Positions 27,627 to 40,397 of a stretch of DNA of 64,000 nucleotides are shown piece after piece (position 1 is the first letter of the stretch; each line of letters begins with the position of its first letter). Location of the stretch: positions 1-64,000 of the forward strand of contig NZ_JAGSHX010000006.1 of the NCBI RefSeq assembly GCF_018138715.1, in the 5' to 3' direction. This DNA comes from Streptomyces asiaticus (lineage in GTDB: Bacteria > Actinomycetota > Actinomycetes > Streptomycetales > Streptomycetaceae). The notes under the pieces are model-generated. The model saw only the letters and a list, made by a program, of their open reading frames with translations. It searched no databases and was not told the origin of the DNA. Made by a program: the position numbers and the translations under genes.

Positions 27627-29063
27627 TCAGGAAGCGGGCTGTTCAGGGTGAGCCCAGTGCATGCCGTCGGGTGACTCGACCAGACCGCCCTCGTACAGGG
27701 GAGCGTCCCCCACGCTCTCCCCGAAGAGCGCCTGGACCTGAACCCGGGATCCCTGCCAATGGATCTTCCGCGACCGCTCCAGCAGATCCGCCCTGCGTTC
27801 CTGGCTGACGGAGGGCGCGGTACCGATCAGCGCCTCCTCATTGGACGCGCCGCCGCCCACCAATTCCGCGAATGACTCCGCCGCCGGGGCAGAACTCCCG
27901 ATGACACTCTTCGCTTTACGGAAGTACGCGTGTTCGTCCTTCTGTAGGTCGTAGAAAGCGACCAGGAAGTCGTGGAATACGTCGTACTCCCTGCGGTAAC
28001 GGGTTTCGTACTCGCGGAAGCAATAAGCCTCGTCGATGGCGCCGCGCAGTGTGGTGTTGATCGATCGGGCCGCCAACAGGGCACTGTATGTGGACAGATG
28101 AACGCCGGAGGAGAAGAGCGGGTCGATGAAGCAGGCGGCGTCGCCGACCAGCACCATGCCGGGCCGCCAGAAATTCTCTTGAATGTAGGAGTAATCCTTG
28201 CGGACGCGGACCTGCCCGTACGGCCCCTCCGTGACGCGCTCCGCCTCCGACAGGTAGTCGGCAATGAGCGGGCACTCGTCGATCAGACCCTCCAACACCT
28301 TGTCCCGGGGCCCGTCCTGGAGGCGTGCCAGCGCCTCACGCCTCAGCACCGCACCGACACTGGTGAGCTCATCGGAGAGGGGAATGTACCAGAACCAGCC
28401 GAGATCGAATGACGCGCAGGTGATGTTGCCCGTCCAGGGGGCAGGCGCTCGCCTTCCGCCTGTGAAATAGCCGAATAGGGCGATGTTCTGGAAGACGTCC
28501 GAGTACTTGCGCGCACCGCCGATCCGCTTGTGTATGCGGCTCTTGTTTCCCGAGGCATCCGCCACGAACCTGGCACGGACCTCCCGCCGGACGCCTTCGG
28601 CGTCGTCGTACCGCACACCGCAGATCCGGCCCTCCTCCTCGAGAACGCCCACGACCTCGCTGCGTTCACGGACGTCCACACCCTTGCTGCGGGCATTGTC
28701 CAGGAGGATCTTGTCGAACTTCATGCGCTCGACCTGGTAGGCGTAGGAGGTCGGGCCCGAGAACTTTTCGGAAACGGAGAAATCAAAGGTCCAGGGCTCA
28801 GCGTTGAGCCCCCACCGGAAGGTACCTCCGTGCTTCTTCATGAAGCCGGAATTCGCCAGCTCATCCGTGACTCCGAGGAGGCGGCAGATCCCGTGCACAG
28901 TGGATGGGAGCAGCGACTCGCCGATCTGGTGCCGCGGGAACTCCTCCTTTTCCAGGAGCAACACCCGATAGCCCTGGAGTGCCACTAGTGTCGAAAGCGT
29001 GGATCCACCAGGACCACCCCCGACGACCACTACGTCATAATCTGACTGAACAGCAGAATTCAC
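27627..29063 (-). CDS. Flavin-dependent halogenase (CndH/CmlS-like)
   Basis: A 478-residue FAD enzyme starting at GTG 29063. The dinucleotide-binding motif GGGPGGS lies near residue 15, followed by LEKEEFPRHQIGES. The halogenase signature WxWxIP is present as WFWYIP, and VGDAACFIDPLFSSGVH matches the carrier- or free-substrate halogenases CndH and CmlS rather than tryptophan halogenases. Chlorination of an electron-rich ring, for example a phenolic amino acid held on an NRPS carrier domain, is the family role; the substrate here is unknown. It has its own upstream element (29148-29171) and shares a transcript with the antiporter. Confidence 0.88.
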   Translation of the reverse strand: MNSAVQSDYDVVVVGGGPGGSTLSTLVALQGYRVLLLEKEEFPRHQIGESLLPSTVHGICRLLGVTDELANSGFMKKHGGTFRWGLNAEPWTFDFSVSEKFSGPTSYAYQVERMKFDKILLDNARSKGVDVRERSEVVGVLEEEGRICGVRYDDAEGVRREVRARFVADASGNKSRIHKRIGGARKYSDVFQNIALFGYFTGGRRAPAPWTGNITCASFDLGWFWYIPLSDELTSVGAVLRREALARLQDGPRDKVLEGLIDECPLIADYLSEAERVTEGPYGQVRVRKDYSYIQENFWRPGMVLVGDAACFIDPLFSSGVHLSTYSALLAARSINTTLRGAIDEAYCFREYETRYRREYDVFHDFLVAFYDLQKDEHAYFRKAKSVIGSSAPAAESFAELVGGGASNEEALIGTAPSVSQERRADLLERSRKIHWQGSRVQVQALFGESVGDAPLYEGGLVESPDGMHWAHPEQPAS

Positions 29064-29147
29064 GCCTTTCGCTGCCTCTCATATCGTTCGCCGGTGGGCA
29101 GGGGTTCTCCAAATCTCTGCCATCATCACGCTCGGCAGTGAGCCCGG

Positions 29148-29171
29148 CATCGGCGAGAGCCACCGTTACAC
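29148..29171 (-). promoter_or_regulatory. Conserved cluster upstream element, copy d (halogenase-antiporter)
   Basis: The minus-strand sequence carries GTAACGGTGG and ends in CGCCGATG. It lies 85 bases upstream of the halogenase start, in the 145-base gap after the PKS gene. Its presence implies that the halogenase-antiporter pair is transcribed separately from the PKS genes. Confidence 0.75.
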
Positions 29172-29208
29172 AACGTGTCTCAGCCCGCGTCGGTCGCGAC
29201 CGACGCCG

Positions 29209-32200
29209 TCATGCCCGGTCTCGTGGCCGCAGCCGGGGCCTCGGTCGCTTGGGGGGAGCCGCGTACGTGGCGAGCAGGTAGTCGGCCAGAGCGGTCGGCG
29301 TGGCGTGGGCGAACACCGTCGCGGCGGTGAGCTGGATGCCCGTGGCCGCGCCGAGCCGGTTGCGCAGGCGCATGGCGGTCAGGGAGTCGAATCCCACCTC
29401 CGTGAAGCGGCGGCCGGGGGCAATCGCGTCCACGCCGGTGTGCCCCAGCACGGCGGCGGCATGGGCGCGCACGAGTTCCAGCAGCTCCCGGCTCCGTTCG
29501 GTCTCGGGCAGGGATCGGAGGCGCCTGGCGAGGGCGGCCGGATCCCCGGCCCGCGCCACGTCGGTGTCGTCGGCCGCGTCAGTCATGAGCTGCCGCACTT
29601 CCGGGATGCCGCTGAGCAACCGTTCCAGGGGGCGGGCCTCGAACGCACCGATGAAACGCTGCCAGTCGGCGTCGACGACGACAGAGGTCTCGCCCTCCGC
29701 CAGTGACCGCTCCATCGCCCTGAGAGCCGACCGCGGGTCCATCGGGGCCAGACCACCGCGCCGGACGTCGTGGCCGGCCTCGCCGCTGCCGACGGCCATG
29801 TCTTCGTCGGCCCATGGCCCCCACGCCACCGAGGTAGCCGTCAGCCCCTCGGCCCGCCGCTGCTCAGCCAGCGCGTCCACTAGCGCGTTCGCCACCGCAT
29901 AGTTCGCCTGCCCGGCAGAACCCACGACGCCCGCCAACGAGGAGAACAACACGAACGCCGAGAGCCCCAAGTCCCGCGTGACCTCGTGCAGATGCCACGC
30001 CGCCTCGCTCTTCGACCGCAAAACCTCCTCGAACCGCTCCACGGTCAACCCTTCCAGCACCCCATCGTCCAGGACCCCGGCCGTGTGAACGACTCCTGTC
30101 AACGGCGCCTGCGCCGCCACGCCCGACACCAGCTCAGCCACGGCCATCCGGTCACCCACGTCGCAGGCCACCAACTCCACCCGCGTACCCAGCCCCTCCA
30201 GTTCCTTGCGCACGTCGTCCGCCCCGTCGGCACCGGGGCCGCGGCGGGACACGAGAACCAAGCGCTCGGCGCCGGCGCGTGCCAGCCACCGCGCCACGTG
30301 CCGGCCCAACGCTCCCGTACCGCCGGTGACCAACACGGTCCCCGAAGGCCGCCACCCCGCACCGCGGTGTCCGCCCGCGGCGGCCCGCACCACACGGCGG
30401 CAGAACACACCCGCGCCCCGGACCGCCACCTCGCTCTCCCCCGAGCCGCCGGCGAGCACCCATGCCAGACGATCCGTGACCCACCCGTCCAGCACGTCCG
30501 GCAGGTCCACCACCCCACCCCAACGCTCCGGGGCCTCGAGACCGACCACACGTCCCAGACTCCACACCCCGGCCTGCTCCGTGCTCCGCACCCGCTCCGC
30601 GCCGTTCACCGACATGGCCCCGCGCGTGACGCACCACACCGGGGCCCGCACCCCCACCTCGCCCGCCGCCTGCACCATGGCCAGCGTCAACGCCACCCCC
30701 AGCGGCACCGACCCATGCACCGCGTGCCGTCCCTCCGCGAGCGCCAGCAGCGACAGCACGCCGACGATACCCGCGTCGCCGGCCCGTGCCAGCGCCGCGC
30801 GCAACGGTCCGGCCACCGCGTCGCCGTCCGTGGCGCCCGACGCCAGTTCCACGACCACGGGGGACGCCCCGCGCTCCGCCATCGACTTCACGACGTGCGA
30901 CACCCACGCGTCCCCGGTGTGCTCCTGGGGGACGACCACCAGCCACGCCCCCGTCAGCGTGCCCGTCCCACCGCCCACCGGCGACCACGCCACCCGGTAG
31001 CGCCAGGCGTCCACCGATTCCAGCTCCCGCCGACGCCGCCGCCACGCCGACAGCACCGGGAGCACCGCCGCCAGCGACTCACCAGCGCCGTCTCCGTCCT
31101 CGACCGACAGCTCGCTCGCGAGCGCGCTCGCGTCACCACGCTCCACCGCCTCCCAGAAACCGGCGTCCGCCAGGCCCCCGGGCATCGCGTCACCGGCTGT
31201 CGTCGCAGCGGTCTCGGCGGTCGAGCGCAGCCAGAAGTGCTCCCGTTGGAAGGCGTACGTGGGCAGGTCCACCCGCCGCGGCGACGAGCCGCCGGCAGCG
31301 ATGACGGTTGCCCAGTCCACAGCCACGCCCCGCACGTACGCCTGGGCGAGCCCGTCGACGACGGAGCCGGTCTCGTCCACGTCCCTCCGCAGGACCGGCG
31401 CGAACACCGCATCGGGCAGGCACTCGTGCCCCATTCCGGAAAGCACACCGTCGGGACCGAGTTCGACGAACGTCGTCACTCCCTGCCCGGCCAGGGCCGC
31501 CAGCCCATCGGCGAAGCGCACCGTCTCCCGCACATGCCGCACCCAGTAATCAGGCGCGCACAACTCGTCGGCCGAGGCCACCGCGCCCGTCACATTCGAC
31601 ACCACCGGAATGCGCGGCGCGCGGAAGGAGAGCCCGTCCACCACCTCGCGGAACGGGGCGAGCATCGGCTCCGTCAACGGCGAGTGGAAGGCGTGCGACA
31701 CCCTCAGCCGCTTCGCCTCCACGCCCCGTTCCGCCAACACCCCTACCACCTCGGCCACCGCCGCTTCCCTTCCCGAGAGCACGACGGACCCGGGGCTGTT
31801 GACCGCCGCGACGCTCACCTCTTCCGCATACGCCGCCAGCAGAGGCAACACCTCCGCCTCCGCCGCCCGCACCGACACCATCACCCCGCCCACAGGCAAC
31901 TCCCCCATCAACCGACCCCGAGCCGCCACCAACGCACAGGCGTCCTCCAACGACAACACCCCGGCCACATGTGCTGCCACCACCTCCCCCAACGAATGGC
32001 CACCCACGAAATCCGGCCGCACACCCCACGACTCCACCAGCCGGAACAGAGCCACCTCAACCGCGAACAATCCGCACTGCGTGAACTCCGTCCGGGCCAA
32101 CGCGTCCACGTCCCCGAACACCACCTCCCGCAACGACCGGTCCAGCAGGGCGTCGAACCGCGCGCACGCGGCGTCGAAAGCCTCCGCGAACACCGGGAAG

Positions 32201-35200
32201 CTCTCGTACAGCTCCCGCCCCATGCCGATGCGCTGGCTGCCCTGCCCCGAGAACAACACCGCCGACGTCCCGTTTTGAAGAACGGCGCCGCGCACCACAC
32301 CAGCCGCCGGTTTGCCCGACGACAAAGCCGCCAGGCCCGCCAACAGCCCATCACGCCCCGCCGCCACCACCACACCACGGTGCTCGAACACCGACCGGGA
32401 CGTCACGAGTGACGACGCCACCTCCACGGGCGACAGGCCGTCATCAGCCCGCACGAACTCCGCCAAACGCTCCGCCTGGGCGCGCAACGCCATCTCCGAC
32501 CGCGCGGAAACCACACACGCCACCACACCCGCGTCATCCGCTGACGCCTCTGACGCCTCTGACGCCTCTGACGCCTCTGACGCCTCTGACGCCTCTGACG
32601 CCTCCACACGCTCCTCCTGCGGAGCCTGCTCCACGATCACATGCGCATTCGTCCCGCTGATCCCGAAGGACGACACACCCGCACGCCTCGGCCCTCCCTC
32701 CGCGGGCCACTCCACCGCGTCCCGCAACAGCTCCACCCCACCGGCCGACCAATCCACGTGCGGCGTCGGCTCGTCGATGTGCAGCGAGGGCGGCAGCACA
32801 CCGTGCCGCAGCGCAAGCACCACCTTGATCACGCCGGCCACACCAGCGGCCGCCTGGGTGTGCCCGATATTCGACTTCAACGACCCCAACCACAACGGCC
32901 GACCTCCGCCCGCCCGTTCGCGCCCATACGTCGCCAGCAACGCCTGCGCCTCGATCGGATCCCCCAGCCTCGTCCCCGTACCGTGCGCCTCCACCGCGTC
33001 GACTTCCGCCGCCGACACCCCCGCATCCGCCAGCGCCGCCCGAATCACCCGCTGCTGCGACGGACCGTTCGGCGCCGTCAGCCCATTGGACGCACCATCC
33101 TGATTCACCGCGGAACCACGCACCACCGCCAGCACCCGATGCCCCCGCCGCCGGGCATCGGACAACCGCTCCACCACCAACACCCCCACCCCCTCGGCGA
33201 GCGATGTCCCGTCCGCGCCCGACGCGAACGCCCTGCACCGCCCGTCGGGTGCCAGACCGCGCTGCCTGCTGAAACCCATGAGCGGGCCGGGATTCGGCAT
33301 GACGGCGACACCGCCGGCCAGCGCCAGGTCGCACTCGCCCTGACGCAGCGACCGCACCGCCAGATGCAAGGCCACCAGCGACGACGAACACGCCGTGTCC
33401 ACCGTCACCGCGGGCCCTTCGAAGCCGAAGGCGTACGCCACGCGCCCGGACAGGACACTGGCCGCGTTCCCCGTCATCAGGTGGCCTTCGGAACCCTCCA
33501 CCGCCTCGTGCAGCCGCGGGCCGTACTCCTGGTAGTGGGAGCCGACGAAGACACCTGTCCTGCTGCCGCGCAGCGACGACGCGACCAGCCCGGCGCGTTC
33601 GAGCGCCTCCCACGAGGTCTCCAGCACCAGACGCTGCTGCGGGTCCATCGCCAACGCCTCACGCGGTGAGATCCCGAAGAACTCCGCGTCGAACTCGCCC
33701 GCGGCGTAGAGGAACCCGCCCTCACGCGCATACGTCTTACCGGGCGCGTCGGGGTCCGGGTCGTAGATGCCGTCGAGGTCCCATCCGCGGTTGGTGGGCA
33801 GTCCGCCGATCGCGTCCCCACCGGAGACGACGAGCTGCCACAGTTCCTCCGGGGACATCACGCCGCCCGGGTAGCGGCAGCTCATCCCGACGATCGCGAT
33901 GAGGTCGTCGTCGGACGTGCCATCGCTTCCGCCGACCGGGGAGGACGTCGCCGCCGCGCCGTCGGCGTCGGCCTGCCCCACCAGTTCGGCCATGATGTAT
34001 TCGCTCAGTGCCTTGCTGTTCGGGTAGTCGAAGGCCAGCGTGGCGGGCAGGCGCAGCCCGGTCGTCGCACTCAGCAGATTGCGCAGCTCGACGGCGGTCA
34101 GCGAGTCGAGACCGAGATCCTTGAACGCCCGGTCGGACTCGACCGCGTCAGGCGTGGCGTGCCCCAACACGGTCATCACCTGCGCGTGGATGAGCTCCAG
34201 CACGGTGTGGCCGCGGTCGGCGGCACTCATGCCGAGCAACCGCTGCCGCCATTCGGTGGCCTGGTCGACCGCGCGGAGCGCTTCGGCATGGATGAGGGCG
34301 CGTCGTGCGGGGATCGACCGTCGTATGAGTCCCTTGAGCATGGCGGGCACCGCGGTGCCGGAGGCGGCCGGGGCACCGGTGTCCAGCCGGGCGGGTACCA
34401 CCAGGCTCTCCGCCAGAGTGTGCGCCGCGTCGAAAAGCCGCAGCCCCTCGTCGGACGAGAACGGCACCACACCGATTCGCGCCATACGCGACAAATCCGC
34501 CTCGCCGAGGTGCTCCGTCATACCGGAACGCTCGGCCCACATGCCCCACGCCAACGACACGCCGGCCAAACCCAGAGCACGACGATGCGCGGCAAGCCCA
34601 TCCAGAAACGTATTCGCCGCCGCGTAATTCGCCTGCCCCGCCGAGCCCAATACACCGGCGGCCGACGAGAACAACGCGAACACCGCGACATCGTGGCGCC
34701 GCGTCAACTCATGCAGATTCCACGCCCCGGCCACCTTCGCCCGCAGCACCGCGGCAACCCGCTCCGGCGTCAGCGACGCCACGGTCCCGTCGTCCAACAC
34801 CCCCGCGGCATGAACCACGCCCGTCACACCACGCCCGCCGGGCAACCGCGCCAGCACCTCCGCCAGGGCGTCTCGATCCGCCACATCGCATGCGGCGACG
34901 GTCACCGACGCCCCCATGCCCGTCAGCTCCGCTTCGAGCTCCGGCATGCCCTCGCCCGCCGAGCCACGTCGGCTGACCAGCAGCAAGTGACGCACCCCGC
35001 GCTCAGCCACCAGATGCCGAGCCACCAAACCGCCCAACACGCCCCCCGCCCCCGTCACCAGCACAACCCCCTCCGGATCCAAGGCGGCCGGAACGCTCAA
35101 CACCAATTTCCCCACATGCCGCGCCTCGCGCATGAACCGATACGCCTCACCCGCCCGGCGCACATCCCACACCCGCGTCGGCAATCGCTGGAGCGCACCC

Positions 35201-38200
35201 TGTTCGAAAAGGCCGACGATCTCCGTGAGCATCTCCCCGACGCGCTCCGGCCCCGCCTCCATCAAGTCGAACGCCCGGTATGTCACACCGGGGTGCGCCG
35301 CCGCCACCTCGTCGGCGGACCGCACGTCCGCCTTCCCCATCTCAATGAAGCGCCCGCCCTCGCCGAGCAGCCGCAGCGAGGCGTCGACGTACTCACCCGC
35401 CAGGGAGTCCAGCACGACATCAACACCACGACCACCCGATACCGAGCGGATCCGCTGCTCGAACTCCAGCGACCGCGACGACGCCAGATGCGCGCCGTCA
35501 ACTCCCAGACCGCGCAATACGTCCCACTTACCAGGGCCGGCGGTGGCGAAAACCCGAAGGCCGAACACCCGCGCCAGCTGCACCGCCGCCATCCCCACCC
35601 CACCGGCCGCCGAGTGCACCAGCAGCGACTCACCGGGCCGCACACCCGCCAGCTCGCGCAACGCGTACAACGCCGTCACGAACACCACCGGAACGGACGC
35701 GGCTTCGGCGAATGACCAGCCGTCCGGGATCCGGATCAAGGTGCGGTGGTCGGCCACCGCCAGCGGCCCGAAACCGCCGGTCCACAGGCCCATCACGCGA
35801 TCGCCGACGGCGCAGGACTCGACCCCCGGGCCGGTGGCCACCACGACACCGGCTCCTTCACTTCCCATCAGCGCCCGGTGGTCCGGATACATGCCCAGCG
35901 AGATGAGCACATCGCGGAAGTTCAGTCCCGCCGCGCGCACGGCGACGCGCACCTCGAACTCACCCAGTTCACGAGCCGCGTCCCCGGCCGTCGCCAGGGT
36001 CAACCCCTCCAGCGTCCGCTCCCTCGAAGGCTCCAGCCGCCATGGCTGTCCCTCCGCCACGGGCACCAACACTCCACTCGCCGCGCCTTGAGCCAGGCGC
36101 GGCACCAGTACCTCACCCCTGCGCACGGCCACCTGGGGTTCCCCGGTCAGCACCGCCTCGCGCAGGGCGTCCAGCGAAGCGCCGGCGTCGTCCACGTCCA
36201 GCAGGACCAACCGCTCCGGGTGCTCGGCCTGCGCCGAGCGCACCAGTCCCCACACCGGGGCCGCGGCCAGATCACGCACATCCTCACCGGCCTCGACCGC
36301 CACCGCGCCCCGCGTGACCACGACCAACCGCGACCCGGCGAACCGCTCCTCCGCCAGCCACCCCTGTACCAAGCGCAGAACCCGGTCAACCGCCGCGCTC
36401 ACCCCGGACACGACGCCCCGATCACCAACAGAACAAGCGCATACCACCACAACATCGGGCACGCACTCGCCCACCTCATCGAAATCCGCGAACCCCTCCG
36501 CCCCCAGCACCTCGGTCAGCCCCAAATCATCCTCGCCGACCAACGCACACCCCTGTACTCCAACCTCCAGCCCCGCGGCCGGCGACGCGGGCACCCACTC
36601 CACGCGATACAACGACTCCCCCACGCCGGCAGCGGCCGCGAACTCTCCCTCCCCCACCGGACGCGTCACCAAGGCGTCCGCCGACGCCACCGACACTCCC
36701 GCCCCGTCGGCCAGCACTACCGACACCGCGCCATCGCCGGCCGGCGCCAGCCGCACCCGCACCACCGAAGCCCCGACCGCGTACAACGAGACACCACTCC
36801 ACGCGAACGGCAACCGGACTCCCCCGGTATTCGTATCGGTGTCCGTACCGTGGTGGACCGACCAGACGTGGAGCGCCGCGTCCAGCAACGCGGGATGTAC
36901 CCCGAACCGGCTCGCCTCGGTTCGTACGTCTTCCGGCAGCGCCACTTCGGCGAAGAGCTCATCACCCCGGCGCCAGGCAGCCCGCAGTCCACGAAACGCC
37001 GGGCCGTACGCGAGCCCGGTGACCGCCAGCCGCTCGTAGAGCCCTGCGGTCTCGACCGCCTGGGCGCCGGTCGGCGGCCAGACGCTCAGATCCGCGGAGG
37101 CCGCCGCCGGGCTCAGCGCGGCGGTCAGTGTGCCTCGCGCGTAACGCGTCCATGACTCGCTCGGCGCGTCGTCGCGGCGCGCGTATACGCTGAATTCGCG
37201 GTGTCCCGCCTCCTGCGGCCCGCTCACGACCAGGTGCACCTGGACCGCGCCCTCTTCGGGCAGCACCAACGGCGTTTCGAGCGTGAGCTCTTCCAGCCGA
37301 TCACATCCGGCGGCGTCTCCCGCCCGCAACGCCAATTCGACAAACGCCGTGCCGGGCAGGACGACACGGCCCAGCACCGTATGGTCGGCGAGCCAGGCAT
37401 GGGTACGAAGCGACAGGCGGCCCGTCAGCAGCAGACCATCGGAGTCGGGCAAGGGAACGACGGCTCCCAGCAAGGGGTGCCCGGCCGAGGCCAGCCCTGC
37501 CGAGGCCAGCCCGGCCGACGACACGTCATCGGCCTCAGTGGTCTCGGACTCCAGCCAGTAGCGGCGACGCTGGAAGGCGTACGTGGGCAGGTCCACACGG
37601 CGCGCACCGGTACCGGTGAACACCTCCCGCCAATCGACGTCGGCGCCACCCACGTACGCCTCGGCCACAGACTTCAGGAACCGCGCCGGCCCACCTTCGT
37701 CACGGCGCAGTGACCCGACCACCGTCGCCCGCGTTCCGTGGTCATCAGCTGTCTGCTCGATCCCCATGGTCAGTACCGGATGGGCGCTGACCTCCACAAA
37801 CACCTGGATACCCTCGCCCAGCACAACCCGTACCGTCTCATCGAAGCGGACCGTCTGCCGCAGGTTCCGATACCAGTAGGCGGCATCCAACTCCGACGTA
37901 TCCAGCACCCCGCCGGTCACCGTCGAATAGAACGGCACCGCCGACGACCGCGGAGCGATCCCCGCGAGGTCGCGAAGCAACTCGTCCTCGATCGCCTCCA
38001 CATGTGCGGAGTGCGAGGCGTAATCCACCGGAACCCGGCGTGCCCGTACTCCGTCACGTTCGCACCGCACCAGCAGTTCCTCGAGCGCGTCGGTGTCACC
38101 CGACACCACCACGGCCGAGGATCCGTTCACCGCCGCCACCGACAGCCGTTCGCACCACGCGGACAGCCGCTCCCGCACCTCGGCGACAGGAAGGCTGATG

Positions 38201-40320
38201 GACACCATGCCGCCTCGGCCCGACAGTGCCCGCAACGCCCGACTGCGCAGCGCAACCACGCGTGCCGCGTCCTTCAGCGACAACCCGCCCGCGACACACG
38301 CGGCCGCGATCTCCCCCTGGGAGTGACCGATCACCGCCGCCGGCACCACGCCGTACGAACGCCACAGCTCGGCCAATGACACCATGACCGCCCACAGCAC
38401 CGGCTGCACCACGTCCACCCGGCCCAACCAGCCGTCCCCGTCGGTGCTCCGCAGGACGTCCAGCAGCGACCAGTCCACATACGGCGCCAACGCGACGGCG
38501 CACTCGCCGATCCGCTCCGCGAACACCGGCGAGGAGTCCAACAGTTCCGCCGCCATCCCGGCCCACTGCGATCCCTGTCCCGGAAAGACGAGCGCCACCG
38601 CGGTGCCGTGTCGTGCAACGCCCGTGACGAGCCCCGGAGTGTCTGGGTCCGCGACGTACTTCTCCAGCTCGTGTACGGCGCCCGCGTGGTCCGGCGCGAG
38701 GACCACCGCGCGGTGGTCGAAGACGGTCCGGGTGGTCCCGAGGGCCAGGCCGGTGTGGACCGCGGCAACCCCCGAATGCCTTCGCGCATGGTCCAGCAGC
38801 CGGGCGGCCTGGCCGCGCAGAGCCGCCGCGGACCTGGCCGAGAACACCCACGGGACGAGTGGGAGCGATGCCGAGGCCACCGCGGGCGGTACGGCGTCGT
38901 CATCCGATGCGCCGTCCGCCTCGCCCTCCAGCGGGTGGGGCACCTGCTCGATGATGGCGTGCGCGTTGGTGCCGCTGATGCCGAACGAGGAGACACCTGC
39001 CCGGCGCGGTCGCTCACCCGGCTGCCAGGGGGTGGCCTCGGTGAGGAGCCGGACGTGGCCGGCCGACCAGTCGACGTGCGGCGACGGCTCATCGACATGC
39101 AGGGTGGGCGGCAGCACGCCGTGCCGCATGGCCAGCACCGTCTTGATGACACCGGCCACGCCCGCGGCGGCTTGGGTGTGCCCGATGTTGGACTTCACCG
39201 ACCCCAGCCACAACGGCCGGTCTCCGTCCCGGTCGCGACCGTACGTGGCCAGCAGCGCCTGCGCCTCGATCGGGTCGCCCAGCGTCGTACCCGTACCGTG
39301 CGCCTCCACGACGTCGACTTCAGCCGCGGTGAGCCCCGCGTCCGCCAACGCCGCCCGGATCATCCGCTGCTGCGAGGGACCGTTCGGCGCGGACAGCGCG
39401 CTGCTGGCCCCGTCCTGGTTGATCGCCGTGCCGCGTACGACGGCCAGCACCGGATGGCCGTTGCGGTGCGCGTCGGACAGCCGCTCCAGGAACAGCACGC
39501 CGGCGCCTTCGGCGAGCCCGAAGCCATCCGCGGCGGCTGAGAAGGGTTTGCACCGGCCGTCCGGGGCGAGCCCGCGCTGCCGGCTGAACCCGATGAAGGT
39601 ACCGGGCGTGGACATGACCGTGACGCCGCCGACCAGCGCGCCGGAGCACTCGCCTTGGCGCAGGGACCGTACGGCCAGGTGCAGGGCCACCAGTGAGGAC
39701 GAGCAGGCCGTGTCCACGGTCACCGCGGTACCCTCCAGCCCGAGGGTGTAGGCGAGGCGTCCGGACACGACGCTGAGGGCAGTGCCGGTCATCAGGTGTC
39801 CCTCGACACCGTCGGTGGCCCTGTGCAGGCGCGGACCGTAGTGCGGGGTGACGGTTCCGATGAAGACGCCGGTCCGACTTCCCTTGAGCGACGCGGGATC
39901 GAGGCCCGACCGTTCGATGGCTTCCCACGACGTTTCCAGCAGCAGCCGCTGCTGCGGGTCCATCGCCAGCGCCTCACGCGGCGAAATCCCGAAGAAGTCG
40001 GCATCGAAGTCCCCCGCGTCGCTGAGGAAACCGCCTTCGCAGGTGTAGGAGGTACCCGGCCGGTCGGGATCCGGGTCGTACACGGCGTCGACGTCCCAGC
40101 CACGGTCCTCGGGAAAGGCCGTGATCGCGTCCTGTGCACCGGCCAGCAGCTCCCAGAACTCCTCGGGAGTCCGCACACCCCCGGGGTAGCGGCAGCTCAT
40201 CCCGACGATCGCGATCGGCTCGTGCGCCGCCGCCTCCACTTCGTGGAGGCGCTGTCGGGTCTCATGTAGATCGGCGGTCACCCGTCGGAGGTAGCCGAGG
40301 AGCTTTTCGTGGTCCGACAT
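29209..40320 (-). CDS. Type I modular PKS, extension modules 3 and 4
   Basis: A 3703-residue synthase starting at ATG 40320 after GAGG (TTG one codon earlier is less well placed). An N-terminal docking helix (2-30) precedes module 3: KS (Cys206), AT (GHSQG Ser667, YASH, methylmalonyl type), DH (His980 in HxxxGxxxxP, Asp1147), ER (~1435-1740, [15 protein letters not shown]), KR (Tyr1899, LDD loop, B-type) and ACP (Ser2073). Module 4: KS (Cys2311), AT (GHSLG Ser2776, HAFH, malonyl type), KR (Tyr3474, LDD, B-type) and ACP (Ser3646). It ends in a short Arg/Pro-rich tail without a thioesterase, consistent with hand-over to the NRPS. Module 3 should fully reduce; module 4 should leave a beta-hydroxyl that could later close a lactone. 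It lies 77 bases downstream of the other PKS gene, same operon. Confidence 0.97.
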   Translation of the reverse strand: MSDHEKLLGYLRRVTADLHETRQRLHEVEAAAHEPIAIVGMSCRYPGGVRTPEEFWELLAGAQDAITAFPEDRGWDVDAVYDPDPDRPGTSYTCEGGFLSDAGDFDADFFGISPREALAMDPQQRLLLETSWEAIERSGLDPASLKGSRTGVFIGTVTPHYGPRLHRATDGVEGHLMTGTALSVVSGRLAYTLGLEGTAVTVDTACSSSLVALHLAVRSLRQGECSGALVGGVTVMSTPGTFIGFSRQRGLAPDGRCKPFSAAADGFGLAEGAGVLFLERLSDAHRNGHPVLAVVRGTAINQDGASSALSAPNGPSQQRMIRAALADAGLTAAEVDVVEAHGTGTTLGDPIEAQALLATYGRDRDGDRPLWLGSVKSNIGHTQAAAGVAGVIKTVLAMRHGVLPPTLHVDEPSPHVDWSAGHVRLLTEATPWQPGERPRRAGVSSFGISGTNAHAIIEQVPHPLEGEADGASDDDAVPPAVASASLPLVPWVFSARSAAALRGQAARLLDHARRHSGVAAVHTGLALGTTRTVFDHRAVVLAPDHAGAVHELEKYVADPDTPGLVTGVARHGTAVALVFPGQGSQWAGMAAELLDSSPVFAERIGECAVALAPYVDWSLLDVLRSTDGDGWLGRVDVVQPVLWAVMVSLAELWRSYGVVPAAVIGHSQGEIAAACVAGGLSLKDAARVVALRSRALRALSGRGGMVSISLPVAEVRERLSAWCERLSVAAVNGSSAVVVSGDTDALEELLVRCERDGVRARRVPVDYASHSAHVEAIEDELLRDLAGIAPRSSAVPFYSTVTGGVLDTSELDAAYWYRNLRQTVRFDETVRVVLGEGIQVFVEVSAHPVLTMGIEQTADDHGTRATVVGSLRRDEGGPARFLKSVAEAYVGGADVDWREVFTGTGARRVDLPTYAFQRRRYWLESETTEADDVSSAGLASAGLASAGHPLLGAVVPLPDSDGLLLTGRLSLRTHAWLADHTVLGRVVLPGTAFVELALRAGDAAGCDRLEELTLETPLVLPEEGAVQVHLVVSGPQEAGHREFSVYARRDDAPSESWTRYARGTLTAALSPAAASADLSVWPPTGAQAVETAGLYERLAVTGLAYGPAFRGLRAAWRRGDELFAEVALPEDVRTEASRFGVHPALLDAALHVWSVHHGTDTDTNTGGVRLPFAWSGVSLYAVGASVVRVRLAPAGDGAVSVVLADGAGVSVASADALVTRPVGEGEFAAAAGVGESLYRVEWVPASPAAGLEVGVQGCALVGEDDLGLTEVLGAEGFADFDEVGECVPDVVVVCACSVGDRGVVSGVSAAVDRVLRLVQGWLAEERFAGSRLVVVTRGAVAVEAGEDVRDLAAAPVWGLVRSAQAEHPERLVLLDVDDAGASLDALREAVLTGEPQVAVRRGEVLVPRLAQGAASGVLVPVAEGQPWRLEPSRERTLEGLTLATAGDAARELGEFEVRVAVRAAGLNFRDVLISLGMYPDHRALMGSEGAGVVVATGPGVESCAVGDRVMGLWTGGFGPLAVADHRTLIRIPDGWSFAEAASVPVVFVTALYALRELAGVRPGESLLVHSAAGGVGMAAVQLARVFGLRVFATAGPGKWDVLRGLGVDGAHLASSRSLEFEQRIRSVSGGRGVDVVLDSLAGEYVDASLRLLGEGGRFIEMGKADVRSADEVAAAHPGVTYRAFDLMEAGPERVGEMLTEIVGLFEQGALQRLPTRVWDVRRAGEAYRFMREARHVGKLVLSVPAALDPEGVVLVTGAGGVLGGLVARHLVAERGVRHLLLVSRRGSAGEGMPELEAELTGMGASVTVAACDVADRDALAEVLARLPGGRGVTGVVHAAGVLDDGTVASLTPERVAAVLRAKVAGAWNLHELTRRHDVAVFALFSSAAGVLGSAGQANYAAANTFLDGLAAHRRALGLAGVSLAWGMWAERSGMTEHLGEADLSRMARIGVVPFSSDEGLRLFDAAHTLAESLVVPARLDTGAPAASGTAVPAMLKGLIRRSIPARRALIHAEALRAVDQATEWRQRLLGMSAADRGHTVLELIHAQVMTVLGHATPDAVESDRAFKDLGLDSLTAVELRNLLSATTGLRLPATLAFDYPNSKALSEYIMAELVGQADADGAAATSSPVGGSDGTSDDDLIAIVGMSCRYPGGVMSPEELWQLVVSGGDAIGGLPTNRGWDLDGIYDPDPDAPGKTYAREGGFLYAAGEFDAEFFGISPREALAMDPQQRLVLETSWEALERAGLVASSLRGSRTGVFVGSHYQEYGPRLHEAVEGSEGHLMTGNAASVLSGRVAYAFGFEGPAVTVDTACSSSLVALHLAVRSLRQGECDLALAGGVAVMPNPGPLMGFSRQRGLAPDGRCRAFASGADGTSLAEGVGVLVVERLSDARRRGHRVLAVVRGSAVNQDGASNGLTAPNGPSQQRVIRAALADAGVSAAEVDAVEAHGTGTRLGDPIEAQALLATYGRERAGGGRPLWLGSLKSNIGHTQAAAGVAGVIKVVLALRHGVLPPSLHIDEPTPHVDWSAGGVELLRDAVEWPAEGGPRRAGVSSFGISGTNAHVIVEQAPQEERVEASEASEASEASEASEASEASADDAGVVACVVSARSEMALRAQAERLAEFVRADDGLSPVEVASSLVTSRSVFEHRGVVVAAGRDGLLAGLAALSSGKPAAGVVRGAVLQNGTSAVLFSGQGSQRIGMGRELYESFPVFAEAFDAACARFDALLDRSLREVVFGDVDALARTEFTQCGLFAVEVALFRLVESWGVRPDFVGGHSLGEVVAAHVAGVLSLEDACALVAARGRLMGELPVGGVMVSVRAAEAEVLPLLAAYAEEVSVAAVNSPGSVVLSGREAAVAEVVGVLAERGVEAKRLRVSHAFHSPLTEPMLAPFREVVDGLSFRAPRIPVVSNVTGAVASADELCAPDYWVRHVRETVRFADGLAALAGQGVTTFVELGPDGVLSGMGHECLPDAVFAPVLRRDVDETGSVVDGLAQAYVRGVAVDWATVIAAGGSSPRRVDLPTYAFQREHFWLRSTAETAATTAGDAMPGGLADAGFWEAVERGDASALASELSVEDGDGAGESLAAVLPVLSAWRRRRRELESVDAWRYRVAWSPVGGGTGTLTGAWLVVVPQEHTGDAWVSHVVKSMAERGASPVVVELASGATDGDAVAGPLRAALARAGDAGIVGVLSLLALAEGRHAVHGSVPLGVALTLAMVQAAGEVGVRAPVWCVTRGAMSVNGAERVRSTEQAGVWSLGRVVGLEAPERWGGVVDLPDVLDGWVTDRLAWVLAGGSGESEVAVRGAGVFCRRVVRAAAGGHRGAGWRPSGTVLVTGGTGALGRHVARWLARAGAERLVLVSRRGPGADGADDVRKELEGLGTRVELVACDVGDRMAVAELVSGVAAQAPLTGVVHTAGVLDDGVLEGLTVERFEEVLRSKSEAAWHLHEVTRDLGLSAFVLFSSLAGVVGSAGQANYAVANALVDALAEQRRAEGLTATSVAWGPWADEDMAVGSGEAGHDVRRGGLAPMDPRSALRAMERSLAEGETSVVVDADWQRFIGAFEARPLERLLSGIPEVRQLMTDAADDTDVARAGDPAALARRLRSLPETERSRELLELVRAHAAAVLGHTGVDAIAPGRRFTEVGFDSLTAMRLRNRLGAATGIQLTAATVFAHATPTALADYLLATYAAPPKRPRPRLRPRDRA
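32542..32604. repeat. Tandem repeat, 7 x 9 bp, in a KS-AT linker
   Basis: Seven perfect copies of the unit TGACGCCTC. On the coding strand they add an in-frame Glu-Ala-Ser run to the linker between KS and AT of module 4. The unit length preserves frame, so copy number can vary without breaking the gene. It looks like a polymerase-slippage array; no function is evident beyond linker length. Confidence 0.95.
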
Positions 40321-40397
40321 CAATACCTCACGGGATTGAGCTTCGGGAGCTTGGGTGTACGACGTGCGGTCGGTGTACGGCGTGCGAGAGCGTGCGC

